64,000 nucleotides of DNA from Yoonia sp034652275 (GCF_034652275.1 NZ_JAXIWG010000001.1:558001-622000); one strand, 5' to 3'. Positions 35,631-44,127 are shown, numbered from the stretch's first letter. A program made the numbers and translations. The notes: a model not told the origin generated them from the letters alone.

Positions 35631-37790
35631 ATGACAGAGCCAGCCATCACGCCCGATCTTATCGCAGCCCACGGGCTGAAACCCGACGAATACCAGCGCA
35701 TCCTCGACATCATCGGACGCACGCCGACCTTTACCGAGCTTGGTATCTTCTCGGCGATGTGGAACGAACATTGTTCGTACAAGTCGTCCAAGAAATGGCT
35801 GCGCACCCTGCCCACCACGGGTCCACAGGTCATCTGCGGCCCCGGTGAAAACGCGGGCGTTGTCGATATCGGGGACGGTCAGGCCGTGGTGTTCAAAATG
35901 GAAAGCCACAACCACCCCAGCTATATCGAGCCCTATCAGGGGGCCGCGACCGGCGTGGGCGGCATTCTGCGTGATGTTTTCACCATGGGCGCCCGCCCGA
36001 TTGCAGCAATGAATGCGCTGTCGTTCGGCGAACCCGGCCACCCCAAGACACGGTCTTTGGTCAACGGCGTCGTGGCCGGTGTGGGCGGTTACGGCAACGC
36101 GTTCGGCGTGCCCACCGTGGGCGGCGAGGTGCGGTTCCATGCCGCTTATAACGGCAACTGCCTTGTGAATGCTTTTGCCGCAGGACTGGCGGATGCCGAC
36201 AAGATTTTCTATTCCGCCGCCTCCGGCGTGGGCATGCCCGTCGTCTATCTGGGTGCCAAGACAGGCCGCGACGGTGTCGGCGGCGCAACGATGGCCAGCG
36301 CCGAATTCGACGACAGCATCGAGGAAAAGCGCCCCACCGTGCAGGTGGGCGATCCGTTCACTGAAAAGCGTCTGATGGAAGCGACGCTCGAACTGATGGC
36401 CACGGGTGCCGTGATTTCCATTCAGGACATGGGGGCTGCTGGCCTGACCTGTTCGGCCGTGGAAATGGGCGACAAAGGCGGGCTTGGCGTGCGGCTGAAC
36501 CTTGATGCTGTCCCGCAGCGCGAAACCGGCATGACCGCCTACGAGATGATGCTGTCGGAAAGCCAGGAACGCATGCTGATGGTCCTTCGGCCAGAATTGG
36601 AAGCCGAGGCGCGAGCCGTGTTCGTCAAATGGGACCTCGATTTCGCTATCGTCGGCGAAACCATCCCCGAGGACCGCTTTATCGTCGTCCACAAAGGCGA
36701 GGTGAAGGCCGACCTGCCGCTGGCCACCCTGTCGGGTTCCGCCCCCGAATACGACCGGCCTTGGGTGCCGACCCCGCCACAGGCGCCTTTGGGCGATGTC
36801 GTAGGCGTCAACCCGATCGACGGGCTCAAGGCGCTGATCGGCAGCCCCAATTACGCGGGCAAGCAATGGGTCTATGAACAATATGATGCCCAGGTGATGG
36901 GCGACACCGCCCGCACGCCCGGTCTGGATGCGGGCATCGTGCGGGTGCATGGCACGGACAAGGCGCTGGCCTTCACCTCTGACGTCACGCCACGCTATGT
37001 CATGGCCGACCCTGTGGAAGGCGGCAAACAGGCCGTCGCCGAAGCCTACCGCAACCTGACCGCCGTGGGGGCAAAACCGCTGGCCACTACCGACAACATG
37101 AACTTCGGCAATCCCGAAAAACCCGAAATCATGGGGCAGTTCGTCGGTGCAATTCAGGGCATCGGTGAAGCGGTCAAAGCGCTCGACATGCCTATCGTGT
37201 CGGGCAACGTGTCGCTTTATAACGAAACCGACGGCAAGGGCATCCTGCCGACCCCCACCATCGGGGCTGTCGGCATCATCACCCATCCCGACCAGATCAT
37301 CCGCGGCCATCTGCGCGACGGCCATGTGCTGCTGCTGGTCGGTGAAACGACTGGTCATCTGGGGCAATCCGCGCTGCTGGCCGAGGTCTATCATCGGGCC
37401 GAAGGGCCGCCGCCCCCTGTCGATCTCGACGCCGAGCGGCGCCATGGCGATTTCATCCGCGCCAATTGCGCGCTCATCACCGCCTGCACCGATCTGGGCG
37501 ACGGCGGTCTGGCGCTGGCCGCGTTCGAACTGGCTGAATCCGCAGGTGTGGGCATCGCGCTTGATGCAGGCGACACGCCCACACTCTTCGGCGAGGATCA
37601 GGCGCGCTATCTGATCGGTTGCAATTTCGATCAGGCCGAGGCGCTGATGGTCGCCGCAGGGCAAGCCGGCGTGCCGCTTGCCACAGTGGGCAAGGCCGGC
37701 GGCGACATGGTCAGTCTGGGCGGCGAGAGCGCGCCTTTGGCCGACCTCGCCATGATCTTCCGCACCAGCTTTGAAAAAGCGCTGGCCTGA
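35631..37790 (+). CDS. purL: Phosphoribosylformylglycinamidine synthase subunit II
   Basis: This 719-residue small-type PurL converts FGAR to FGAM in purine synthesis together with PurQ and PurS, which are not in this window. The ATP/FGAR-binding block MESHNHPSYIEPYQGAATGV, the DVFTMGARPIA stretch and SIQDMGAAGLT are clear. Two AIR-synthase-like halves follow each other. The intergenic repeat lies directly after its stop, and bolA and grxD follow on the same strand. Confidence 0.97.
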   Translation: MTEPAITPDLIAAHGLKPDEYQRILDIIGRTPTFTELGIFSAMWNEHCSYKSSKKWLRTLPTTGPQVICGPGENAGVVDIGDGQAVVFKMESHNHPSYIEPYQGAATGVGGILRDVFTMGARPIAAMNALSFGEPGHPKTRSLVNGVVAGVGGYGNAFGVPTVGGEVRFHAAYNGNCLVNAFAAGLADADKIFYSAASGVGMPVVYLGAKTGRDGVGGATMASAEFDDSIEEKRPTVQVGDPFTEKRLMEATLELMATGAVISIQDMGAAGLTCSAVEMGDKGGLGVRLNLDAVPQRETGMTAYEMMLSESQERMLMVLRPELEAEARAVFVKWDLDFAIVGETIPEDRFIVVHKGEVKADLPLATLSGSAPEYDRPWVPTPPQAPLGDVVGVNPIDGLKALIGSPNYAGKQWVYEQYDAQVMGDTARTPGLDAGIVRVHGTDKALAFTSDVTPRYVMADPVEGGKQAVAEAYRNLTAVGAKPLATTDNMNFGNPEKPEIMGQFVGAIQGIGEAVKALDMPIVSGNVSLYNETDGKGILPTPTIGAVGIITHPDQIIRGHLRDGHVLLLVGETTGHLGQSALLAEVYHRAEGPPPPVDLDAERRHGDFIRANCALITACTDLGDGGLALAAFELAESAGVGIALDAGDTPTLFGEDQARYLIGCNFDQAEALMVAAGQAGVPLATVGKAGGDMVSLGGESAPLADLAMIFRTSFEKALA

Positions 37791-37793
37791 TGG

Positions 37794-37826
37794 CTTCTTT
37801 TTTCCAAAAATACTCCCGCCGGAGGC
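37794..37826 (+). repeat. Intact copy of the 33-base post-stop intergenic repeat
   Basis: This copy is identical over 33 bases to 51110-51142. Its key features are CTTC, six T, then CCAAAAATACTCCCG and an end CCGGAGGC. It starts three bases after the purL stop. CTCC-CGCC-GGAG inside it can form a small hairpin. Confidence 0.85.
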
Positions 37827-37890
37827 AGCGCCTTGCTTGCCGCCCGCATCACACCTAACTTGTACATGACACGCCCGAAAAGGACCGCAA

Positions 37891-38127
37891 ATGCCCATCA
37901 CCGCCCATGAGATCGAAACGCTGTTGCGCGAAAGTTTCCCGCAAGCCCGGATCAGCGTGCAGGGCGATGACGGCGCGCATTTCGCGGCCGAGGTTATCGA
38001 CGAAAGCTTTCGTGGCCTCAACCGCGTGCAGCAACAACGCGCGGTCTATGCCGCGCTCAAGGGCCGGATGGACGGCAGTCAGGGCGAATTGCACGCGCTG
38101 GCGCTGACCACCAAAGCGCCCGACTGA
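37891..38127 (+). CDS. BolA family protein (IbaG/BolA2-like)
   Basis: This 78-residue single-domain BolA protein shows FRGLNRVQQQRAVYAAL and the invariant C-terminal histidine in ELHALALTT, which ligates the shared [2Fe-2S] cluster with a monothiol glutaredoxin. Such a glutaredoxin (grxD) follows 25 bp downstream, a conserved pairing. The likely role is in iron-sulfur or iron sensing and delivery. Confidence 0.93.
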   Translation: MPITAHEIETLLRESFPQARISVQGDDGAHFAAEVIDESFRGLNRVQQQRAVYAALKGRMDGSQGELHALALTTKAPD

Positions 38128-38152
38128 AACAGTTTCTCAAAGGACATGACAC

Positions 38153-38512
38153 ATGACCGCTAAAGATCAGATTCAAGAAACAATATCCTCGAATGATGTG
38201 GTATTGTTCATGAAGGGCACAAAATCCATGCCGCAATGCGGCTTCTCGTCCCGTGTGGCGGGCGTTCTGAATTTCATGGGCGTGGACTTCAAGGACGTGA
38301 ACGTGCTGGCCGATGAAGAGGTCCGTCAGGGCATCAAGGATTTCTCCGACTGGCCAACGATCCCGCAGCTTTACGTCAAGGGCGAATTTGTCGGCGGTTG
38401 CGACATCATTACCGAAATGACTCTGTCAGGCGAGCTTGACACACTCTTCGCGGACAAAGGCGTGACCTTCGACAAGGACGCCGCCGACAAGATCCGTGAA
38501 GCCAACGCCTGA
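38153..38512 (+). CDS. grxD: Monothiol glutaredoxin (Grx4 family)
   Basis: This 119-residue protein has the CGFS active site as Cys29-Gly-Phe-Ser32 in KSMPQCGFSSR, plus WPTIPQLYVKGEFVGGCDI for glutathione binding. CGFS glutaredoxins bind and transfer [2Fe-2S] clusters and form heterodimers with BolA proteins. Its last base abuts the zapA stop on the opposite strand with no gap. Confidence 0.96.
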   Translation: MTAKDQIQETISSNDVVLFMKGTKSMPQCGFSSRVAGVLNFMGVDFKDVNVLADEEVRQGIKDFSDWPTIPQLYVKGEFVGGCDIITEMTLSGELDTLFADKGVTFDKDAADKIREANA

Positions 38513-38905
38513 TCAGGCCAGTTTCGCATCCACATGATCTGCCAGGGCTTCGGCTCTGGCAGCAAGTTCCGCCAGCGTTTCCACGACATCGGCAGGCACC
38601 ACAGGCACTTCGATCCGCTGGGCCTCGGGGCGCGGGGCGGATTGCAGACGGTCAAGCTTGGCGCGCAGTTCCACCGCTTCGACCTGCGCCTCGCGCAGCT
38701 TGTCTTCCAACCCGGCCGTCTTGTCGGCCAGCAGCAGCCCTGCCATCAGCAGCATCCGCGCTTCGGGCAGACGGCCGATCTGTTCGGCCAGCGTCGCAGC
38801 CTCGGCATCCAGCATGGCGGCGGCGGAATGCAGGAAATGCTCCTCGCCTTCCTGACAGGCGACCTCGAAGGTTCGACCCCCGATAAAAATCTCAACCTGC
38901 GGCAT
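38513..38905 (-). CDS. zapA: Cell division protein ZapA
   Basis: The 130-residue protein starts with the ZapA beta-strand region (EIFIGGRTFEVACQEGEEHF) and continues into long helices for dimer/tetramer coiled-coil formation. ZapA bundles FtsZ filaments at the division site. It overlaps the upstream coiled-coil gene by 14 bp and abuts grxD tail to tail. Confidence 0.93.
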   Translation of the reverse strand: MPQVEIFIGGRTFEVACQEGEEHFLHSAAAMLDAEAATLAEQIGRLPEARMLLMAGLLLADKTAGLEDKLREAQVEAVELRAKLDRLQSAPRPEAQRIEVPVVPADVVETLAELAARAEALADHVDAKLA

Positions 38906-39362
38906 GGGCGGCCTCCTCGATCAGGGGTTTGAGTTCGGCAAGGATGGCATCAACCTCGGCGGCGTCGGCGGCGCGCAAGGCCTGCAACGCCTCGACCTCG
39001 GCGGCGAGTGCTGTGTCGATCAGTGCAGGGTCAAGCCCCGCTGTCAGCGCATGGCGCAATTGCCCGTTCAGATCGCGCAGCTGCTGGGTCGCGGCGCGCA
39101 ACCGTTGCAGATGGCCATCCATCGCCTGCAATTGCGCGGCCTGGGTTTCCACACGGCGTGTCAGGTCAACGGTGCCCGCACCTTGCGCATCCTGCAATTG
39201 CCGGATCTGGGCGGTCAGCGCAGCGGTCTGCGCCCGTTCGGCCTGCAAAGCGTCAAACAGGGACGCTTCTGCCGCATCGGCCTTGGCCTGCGCCTCGACA
39301 CCTTGCCTGATCCGGTCAAGCGCCACCGTGATCCGATGACCGAGTTCCAGCACATCACTCAT
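38892..39362 (-). CDS. Coiled-coil protein of unknown function, coupled to zapA
   Basis: The 156-residue product is almost entirely helical, rich in Ala, Gln, Glu and Leu with heptad-like spacing (ALTAQIRQLQDAQG, MDGHLQRLRAATQQLRDLNG) and no membrane segment. It overlaps zapA by 14 bp, so both are made together. The layout recalls ZapA-ZapB partnership, but similarity to ZapB cannot be claimed. I chose the ATG at 39362 (MSDVLELGH) because of AAAGGGCGGG upstream; an arginine-rich extension from 39485 is rejected. Confidence 0.75.
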   Translation of the reverse strand: MSDVLELGHRITVALDRIRQGVEAQAKADAAEASLFDALQAERAQTAALTAQIRQLQDAQGAGTVDLTRRVETQAAQLQAMDGHLQRLRAATQQLRDLNGQLRHALTAGLDPALIDTALAAEVEALQALRAADAAEVDAILAELKPLIEEAAHAAG

Positions 39363-39384
39363 TGCCCGCCCTTTCACACATTCT

Positions 39385-39481
39385 AAACGCCGGATTGCCC
39401 TGATCCGGGCCTGAACTTCAACCCGTTCCGTCGTCCGGCGGCGGCGAAATTCCGCCTTGCCCCCGAATCGATCCGGCGTTT
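39385..39481. other. Long-range inverted repeat, possible structured RNA
   Basis: The 264-bp gap between the coiled-coil gene and tkt contains an 11-bp perfect inverted repeat, AAACGCCGGAT (39385-39395) with ATCCGGCGTTT (39471-39481). It encloses 75 bases that can form smaller hairpins (for example GGCGG-CGAAATT-CCGCC). It is followed by T on the plus strand. It may be a structured RNA or leader; I could not match it to a known family. Confidence 0.3.
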
Positions 39482-39626
39482 TCAAAGCCTATGCCATCGG
39501 CAGCAGCGCGGCAAACGCGATGACGCCAGCGATCAGAACAGCTTAGCTGTCGCGCTTGATCTTGGGGGCGACCCTGATATGACGCAGGCAAGAGAATTCA
39601 ATCCCTTTGCCTGAAGGACTGCCCCC

Positions 39627-41645
39627 TTGGATATTGCCGCCCTGCGTTCCGCGCACCCCGATCACTGGAAAAAAGCCACCGCCATCCGCACCCTGACACT
39701 GGATGCGGTCGCCGCTGCCAATTCCGGCCATTCCGGCATGCCGATGGGCATGGCTGATGTGGCGACCGTCCTGTTCGAAAAGCACCTGAAATTCGACCCC
39801 AAGGCCCCCGCATGGCCCGACCGCGACCGGTTCATCCTGTCGGCAGGGCATGGGTCGATGCTGCTTTATGCGCTGATGTATCTGACCGGCTACGAGGATA
39901 TCACGCTCCAGCAGATCAAGGATTTCCGCCAGTGGGGCGCGAAAACCGCAGGCCACCCCGAATACGGCCATGCCCGCGGCATTGAAACCACCACCGGCCC
40001 CTTGGGTCAGGGCATCGCCAATTCGGTGGGCTTCGCCATCGCCGAGGAAATCCAGCGCGCCCATTGGGGCGCCAAGATCGTCGATCACCACACCTATGTC
40101 ATCGCCGGTGACGGCTGCCTGATGGAAGGTGTCAGCCAAGAGGCCATCGGCCTCGCAGGCATGCAGAAACTGGGGCATCTGGTCGTGTTCTGGGACAACA
40201 ACAACATCACCATCGACGGCACAGTCGATATTGCCGATATCACCGACCAGCCTGCGCGCTTTGCGGCGTCCGGTTGGCATGTGCAGGAAATCGACGGCCA
40301 TGATCCGGTCGCTATCGATGCAGCGATTGCCGCCGCCAAGGCCGATCCCCGCCCGTCGATGATTGCCTGCAAGACCCATATCGCACTGGGCCATGCTGCG
40401 CAGGACACGTCCAAAGGCCATGGCGCTTTGACCAATGCCGACCAACTTGCTGCCGCAAAAACCGCCTATGGCGCGCCAATGGGCGCGTTCGAAGTGGCCG
40501 CCGACGTGCTGGACGCATGGAAAGCCATCGGCGCACGTGGTGCCGCGACCCGTGCGGCATGGGAGGCGCGCTTTGCCGCGCTGTCGCCCGCAAAACAGGC
40601 CGAATTCACCCGCGCCTATGCAGGTGACGCGCCCAAGAAACTGGCCGCCACGATCCGCGCGCTGAAAAAGCAGATCTCCGAGGCCGCACCATCGGTCGCG
40701 ACGCGCAAATCCTCCGAAATGACGCTAGAAGTCATCAACCCGATCATGCCGGAAACCATCGGTGGCTCTGCCGACCTGACAGGGTCGAATAACACCAAGA
40801 CCGGTGATCTGGGCGTGTTCCACCCCGACACCCGCAAGGGCCGCTATATCTATTACGGCATCCGCGAACATGGCATGGCCGCCGCGATGAACGGCATGGC
40901 GCTGCACGGCGGCGCGCGCGCTTATGGCGGCACGTTCATGTGCTTCACCGATTACGCACGCGGCGCGATGCGCCTGTCCGCACTGATGGGCGTACCGGTC
41001 ACCTATGTGATGACGCATGACAGTATCGGTCTGGGCGAGGATGGCCCGACCCACCAGCCGGTCGAGCATCTTGCGATGCTGCGCGCCACGCCGAACATGC
41101 ACGTGTTCCGGCCCGCCGATACAATCGAGACAGCGGAAGCCTGGGAAATGGCGCTGACCAGCAAGACCACGCCATCGGTGCTGGCCCTGTCGCGCCAGAA
41201 CCTGCCCACCGTGCGCAAGACCCACACCAACAAGAACCTGACCGCGCAAGGCGGCTATGTGTTGGCGGATGCCGAAGGCAAGCGGCAGGCGATCATCATG
41301 GCGACAGGGTCCGAGGTGGAAATCGCCCTTGCCGCGCGTGACCTGCTGCAGGCCGAAGGGATCGGCACACGCGTTGTGTCTATGCCCTGCTGGGAACTCT
41401 TCGAGGAACAGGACGACAGCTACCGCCGCAAGGTTCTGCCCGCAGGCCCCGTGCGCGTCGCGGTCGAGGCGGGGATCCGTTTCGGCTGGGACCGCTGGTT
41501 GTTCGGCGAAGGCGGCAAGCGCGAGAAATCGGGCTTTGTCGGCATGCACGGCTTCGGTGCCTCCGCCCCGGCGGAACGGCTTTACGAGGAATTCGGCATC
41601 ACAGCGCAGGCTGTCGCCGCCAAGGTCAAATCCCTTATCAAGTAA
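39627..41645 (+). CDS. tkt: Transketolase
   Basis: This 672-residue thiamine-diphosphate enzyme moves two-carbon units in the pentose phosphate pathway. It has the thiamine-site block GDGCLMEGVSQEAIGLAG, the early AANSGHSGMPMGMAD, the motif HDSIGLGEDGPTHQPVEHL and GIREHGMAAAMNGMA. The start is TTG at 39627 (MDIAALRSAHPDHW), preceded by GAAGGA; no suitable ATG is present upstream in frame. A hairpin follows the stop by 8 bp, then operators for the first GAPDH gene. Confidence 0.96.
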   Translation: MDIAALRSAHPDHWKKATAIRTLTLDAVAAANSGHSGMPMGMADVATVLFEKHLKFDPKAPAWPDRDRFILSAGHGSMLLYALMYLTGYEDITLQQIKDFRQWGAKTAGHPEYGHARGIETTTGPLGQGIANSVGFAIAEEIQRAHWGAKIVDHHTYVIAGDGCLMEGVSQEAIGLAGMQKLGHLVVFWDNNNITIDGTVDIADITDQPARFAASGWHVQEIDGHDPVAIDAAIAAAKADPRPSMIACKTHIALGHAAQDTSKGHGALTNADQLAAAKTAYGAPMGAFEVAADVLDAWKAIGARGAATRAAWEARFAALSPAKQAEFTRAYAGDAPKKLAATIRALKKQISEAAPSVATRKSSEMTLEVINPIMPETIGGSADLTGSNNTKTGDLGVFHPDTRKGRYIYYGIREHGMAAAMNGMALHGGARAYGGTFMCFTDYARGAMRLSALMGVPVTYVMTHDSIGLGEDGPTHQPVEHLAMLRATPNMHVFRPADTIETAEAWEMALTSKTTPSVLALSRQNLPTVRKTHTNKNLTAQGGYVLADAEGKRQAIIMATGSEVEIALAARDLLQAEGIGTRVVSMPCWELFEEQDDSYRRKVLPAGPVRVAVEAGIRFGWDRWLFGEGGKREKSGFVGMHGFGASAPAERLYEEFGITAQAVAAKVKSLIK

Positions 41646-41653
41646 AACACTGC

Positions 41654-41679
41654 GTAAGGTGGGTTCAAACCCACCTTAC
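41654..41679 (+). terminator. Hairpin after tkt
   Basis: GTAAGGTGGGT pairs perfectly with ACCCACCTTAC around a TCAA loop, 8 bp after the tkt stop. There is no T run, so termination may be weak; the hairpin may instead protect the 3' end. Confidence 0.6.
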
Positions 41680-41690
41680 CCATCCGCCCG

Positions 41691-41748
41691 AATGTTGGCG
41701 CAAACGTTTAGCGGTAACAGCGGAAAAATCCGCATGTTACCGTTAACA
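41691..41748. promoter_or_regulatory. Three LacI-type operator-like palindromes upstream of the first GAPDH gene
   Basis: Three sites resemble TGTTAGCGCTAACA: AATGTTGGCGCAAACGTT (41691-41708), GTTTAGCGGTAACA (41706-41719, 11 of 14 matches) and TGTTACCGTTAACA (41735-41748, 12 of 14). A central CG and symmetric TTA/TAA arms are typical of LacI-family operators. CceR/PckR-type regulators of central carbon metabolism in alphaproteobacteria use similar palindromes. Confidence 0.55.
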
Positions 41749-41824
41749 CCCTGACAAAGCGTCACTTTTTTCTGGACACCACGGCATACAATCTGCAGGA
41801 CATCCCCAAACAGGGGGATGCCAC

Positions 41825-42823
41825 ATGACAATCACCATCGGGATCAACGGGTTTGGCCGCATCGGGCGCTGCACGCTCGCGCATATCACCGAAGCCGCGC
41901 GCAACGACGTGCAGGTCGTCAAGATCAACGCCACGGGGCCGATTGCCACCAATGCGCATCTGCTGAAATACGACTCTGTGCATGGCAGGTTCGGGCATCC
42001 GGTGACGGTCAAGGGCAACACGCTCGACCTCGGGCGCGGCCCGATCGACGTGATGTCGAGCTATGATCCCGCCACGCTGGATTGGGAGGGCGTCGATGTC
42101 GTGCTGGAATGCACCGGCAAGTTCAACGATGGTCACCGTGCCGCCGTGCATCTGGAGCGCGGCGCGCGCAAGGTGCTGATCTCGGCCCCTGCCAAGAACG
42201 TCGACCGCACCGTGGTTTACGGCGTCAACCACCGCGACCTGCGCTCGACCGAACGGCTGGTGTCGAACGGGTCCTGCACCACGAATTGCCTTGCGCCACT
42301 GGCCAAGGTGCTCAACGACGCCATCGGGATCGAAGCGGGGATCATGACGACGATCCACAGCTACACCGGCGACCAGCCCACGCTGGACCGGCGGCACGAC
42401 GATCTCTACCGCGCGCGGGCAGCTGCCATGGCGATGATTCCCACATCGACGGGGGCGGCGAAGGCCTTGGGCGAGGTGCTGCCGGAACTGGCAGGCAAGC
42501 TCGACGGCACCGCGATGCGGGTCCCTACCCCCAACGTCAGTGCCGTGGACCTGACGTTTCAAGCGGGCAAATCCGTGACCGTGGCCGAGGTGAACGCCAT
42601 CGTGAAAGAGGCGGCCAGCGGCTATATGGGCATGGTCATGGCCTATGACGCCGAGGCCAAGGTCAGTATCGACTTTAACCACACGACGCAAAGCTGCATC
42701 TTCGCCCCCGACCAGACCAAGGTTGTCGGCCGCATGGTGCGGGTGCTGGCATGGTATGACAACGAATGGGGCTTTTCGGCGCGCATGGCCGATGTCGCCG
42801 CCACCATGGGGCGCTTGCATTAA
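41825..42823 (+). CDS. gap: Glyceraldehyde-3-phosphate dehydrogenase, type I, Ala36 form
   Basis: This 332-residue GAPDH has the nucleotide fold NGFGRIGR (8-15) and catalytic Cys151 in SNGSCTTNCLAP. The position that normally holds the NAD-selecting aspartate (INDLG in the paralogue) is Ala36 in INATG, as in NADP-using GapB-type enzymes. It may therefore prefer NADP(H) and work in the gluconeogenic direction; this is inference. It lies between tkt and a 47-residue gene, with a second GAPDH 249 bp further on. LacI-type sites lie upstream. Confidence 0.94.
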   Translation: MTITIGINGFGRIGRCTLAHITEAARNDVQVVKINATGPIATNAHLLKYDSVHGRFGHPVTVKGNTLDLGRGPIDVMSSYDPATLDWEGVDVVLECTGKFNDGHRAAVHLERGARKVLISAPAKNVDRTVVYGVNHRDLRSTERLVSNGSCTTNCLAPLAKVLNDAIGIEAGIMTTIHSYTGDQPTLDRRHDDLYRARAAAMAMIPTSTGAAKALGEVLPELAGKLDGTAMRVPTPNVSAVDLTFQAGKSVTVAEVNAIVKEAASGYMGMVMAYDAEAKVSIDFNHTTQSCIFAPDQTKVVGRMVRVLAWYDNEWGFSARMADVAATMGRLH

Positions 42824-42848
42824 ACGCAAGCGTCGCTAGACCATTGCC

Positions 42849-42992
42849 ATGACGAATGGCATCGCGATATTCCTTCTTGTGCTGATCGGGGCGGCGCTGG
42901 CCTATGACGGGCTGGCGAACGACTGGCGGGCTTTCCTGTTCACGATGCGCAAATTCGTCGATCTGATCGAATATCTGGCGTTCTGGCGCTGA
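42849..42992 (+). CDS. 47-residue membrane protein between two GAPDH genes
   Basis: The small frame encodes a hydrophobic N-terminal helix (about residues 4-20, GIAIFLLVLIGAALAYDG) and an amphipathic C-terminal half rich in Phe and Trp (FLFTMRKFVDLIEYLAFWR). It is 26 bp after the first GAPDH stop. Start and stop are well placed but the ribosome binding site is weak. From memory, similar short proteins ending in IEY-AFWR occur at this site in related bacteria, which supports a real gene. Function is unknown. Confidence 0.65.
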   Translation: MTNGIAIFLLVLIGAALAYDGLANDWRAFLFTMRKFVDLIEYLAFWR

Positions 42993-43032
42993 CGCGTCCG
43001 GCATCGACGGTTGACCTTTTGCAATAAATCGC

Positions 43033-43050
43033 AATGTTAGCGCCAACATT
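43033..43050. promoter_or_regulatory. LacI-type operator upstream of the second GAPDH gene
   Basis: AATGTTAGCGCCAACATT is an 18-bp palindrome with one mismatched pair, centred 30 bp before the ATG at 43072. A TTGACC box at 43011-43016 places the -10 region inside the palindrome, so binding would block transcription. Confidence 0.6.
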
Positions 43051-43071
43051 CATCCCCAAGGAGGATCAAGC

Positions 43072-44073
43072 ATGGCCGTCAAAGTAGCAATCAACGGATT
43101 TGGCCGGATCGGCCGCAACATCTTGCGCGCCATCATCGAATCCGGCCGCACCGATATCGAGGTGGTGGCGATCAATGACCTTGGGCCGGTGGAAACCAAC
43201 GCGCATCTGCTGCGCTTCGATTCGGTGCATGGCCGTTTCCCCGGCACCGTGACCACGACCGAGGACAGCATCGACGCAGGCCGCGGCCCGATCAAGGTGA
43301 CTGCGATCCGCAATCCTGCTGACCTGCCGTGGGGCGATGTTGATATCGTGCTGGAATGCACGGGTATCTTCACCAGCAAGGACGCCTGTCAGGCGCATCT
43401 GTCCACAGGTGCCAAGCGCGTGCTGATCTCCGCCCCCGGCACCAATGCCGACAAAACCGTCGTGTTCGGCGTCAACCACCAGTCGCTGACCAAGGACGAT
43501 GTCGTCGTGTCGAACGCGTCCTGCACCACGAACTGCCTGTCACCCGTCGCCAAGGTGCTGAACGACGCCGTGGGGATCACCAAAGGTTTCATGACCACGA
43601 TCCACAGCTACACCGGCGACCAGCCGACCCTGGACACGATGCACAAGGACCTTTACCGCGCACGCGCTGCTGCCTTGTCGATGATCCCGACTTCGACCGG
43701 GGCTGCCAAGGCCGTGGGTCTGGTGCTGCCGGAACTCAACGGCAAGCTTGACGGTGTCGCGATCCGCGTGCCCACGCCCAATGTGTCGGTCGTGGACCTG
43801 ACATTCGAAGCCAGCCGCGCCACCAATGTCGAAGAGATCAACAACGCCATCATCGCCGCCGCCGATGGCCCGTTGAAAGGTATCCTTGGCTATACCGCCC
43901 TGCCGATGGTCAGCTCTGATTTCAACCACGATCCGCATTCGTCGATCTTCCATCTGGACCAGACCAAGGTGCTCGACGGCAACATGGTGCGCATCCTGTC
44001 GTGGTATGACAACGAATGGGGCTTTTCCAACCGCATGGCAGATACTGCCGTGGCGATGGGCAAGCTGCTGTAA
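43072..44073 (+). CDS. gap: Glyceraldehyde-3-phosphate dehydrogenase, type I, NAD-type
   Basis: This 333-residue GAPDH has NGFGRIGR (8-15), catalytic Cys151 in SNASCTTNCLSP, and Asp36 in AINDLG, the residue that selects NAD over NADP. It is the likely glycolytic or housekeeping enzyme. A strong AAGGAGG site precedes the ATG. It has a single LacI-type operator overlapping its promoter and a strong terminator after its stop. Confidence 0.97.
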   Translation: MAVKVAINGFGRIGRNILRAIIESGRTDIEVVAINDLGPVETNAHLLRFDSVHGRFPGTVTTTEDSIDAGRGPIKVTAIRNPADLPWGDVDIVLECTGIFTSKDACQAHLSTGAKRVLISAPGTNADKTVVFGVNHQSLTKDDVVVSNASCTTNCLSPVAKVLNDAVGITKGFMTTIHSYTGDQPTLDTMHKDLYRARAAALSMIPTSTGAAKAVGLVLPELNGKLDGVAIRVPTPNVSVVDLTFEASRATNVEEINNAIIAAADGPLKGILGYTALPMVSSDFNHDPHSSIFHLDQTKVLDGNMVRILSWYDNEWGFSNRMADTAVAMGKLL

Positions 44074-44094
44074 TCACACTCCTTTCAAAGCAGA

Positions 44095-44127
44095 AGACCG
44101 GTCCCTTGCGGGGCCGGTCTTTTTTTT
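44095..44127 (+). terminator. Rho-independent terminator after the second GAPDH gene
   Basis: AGACCGG pairs with CCGGTCT, extended by TCCC with GGGG around a TTGC loop, and is followed by a run of T. It lies 21 bp after the stop. Confidence 0.92.

Noticed and set aside
35427..38021. Long minus-strand open frame (864 codons) opposite purL
   Set aside because: It is a GC-bias shadow of purL: composition rich in His, Arg, Gly and Asp, no recognisable domain, and fully antisense to a clear gene.
39363..39485. Arginine-rich N-terminal extension of the coiled-coil gene
   Set aside because: No ribosome binding site at 39485, and the composition is unlike the rest of the protein; the start at 39362 has a good site.
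39363..39626. Possible 6S RNA between the zapA pair and tkt
   Set aside because: An 11-bp inverted repeat exists, but the length (about 97 nt) and the absence of a large central bubble do not fit 6S RNA. It is reported only as an unassigned structure.
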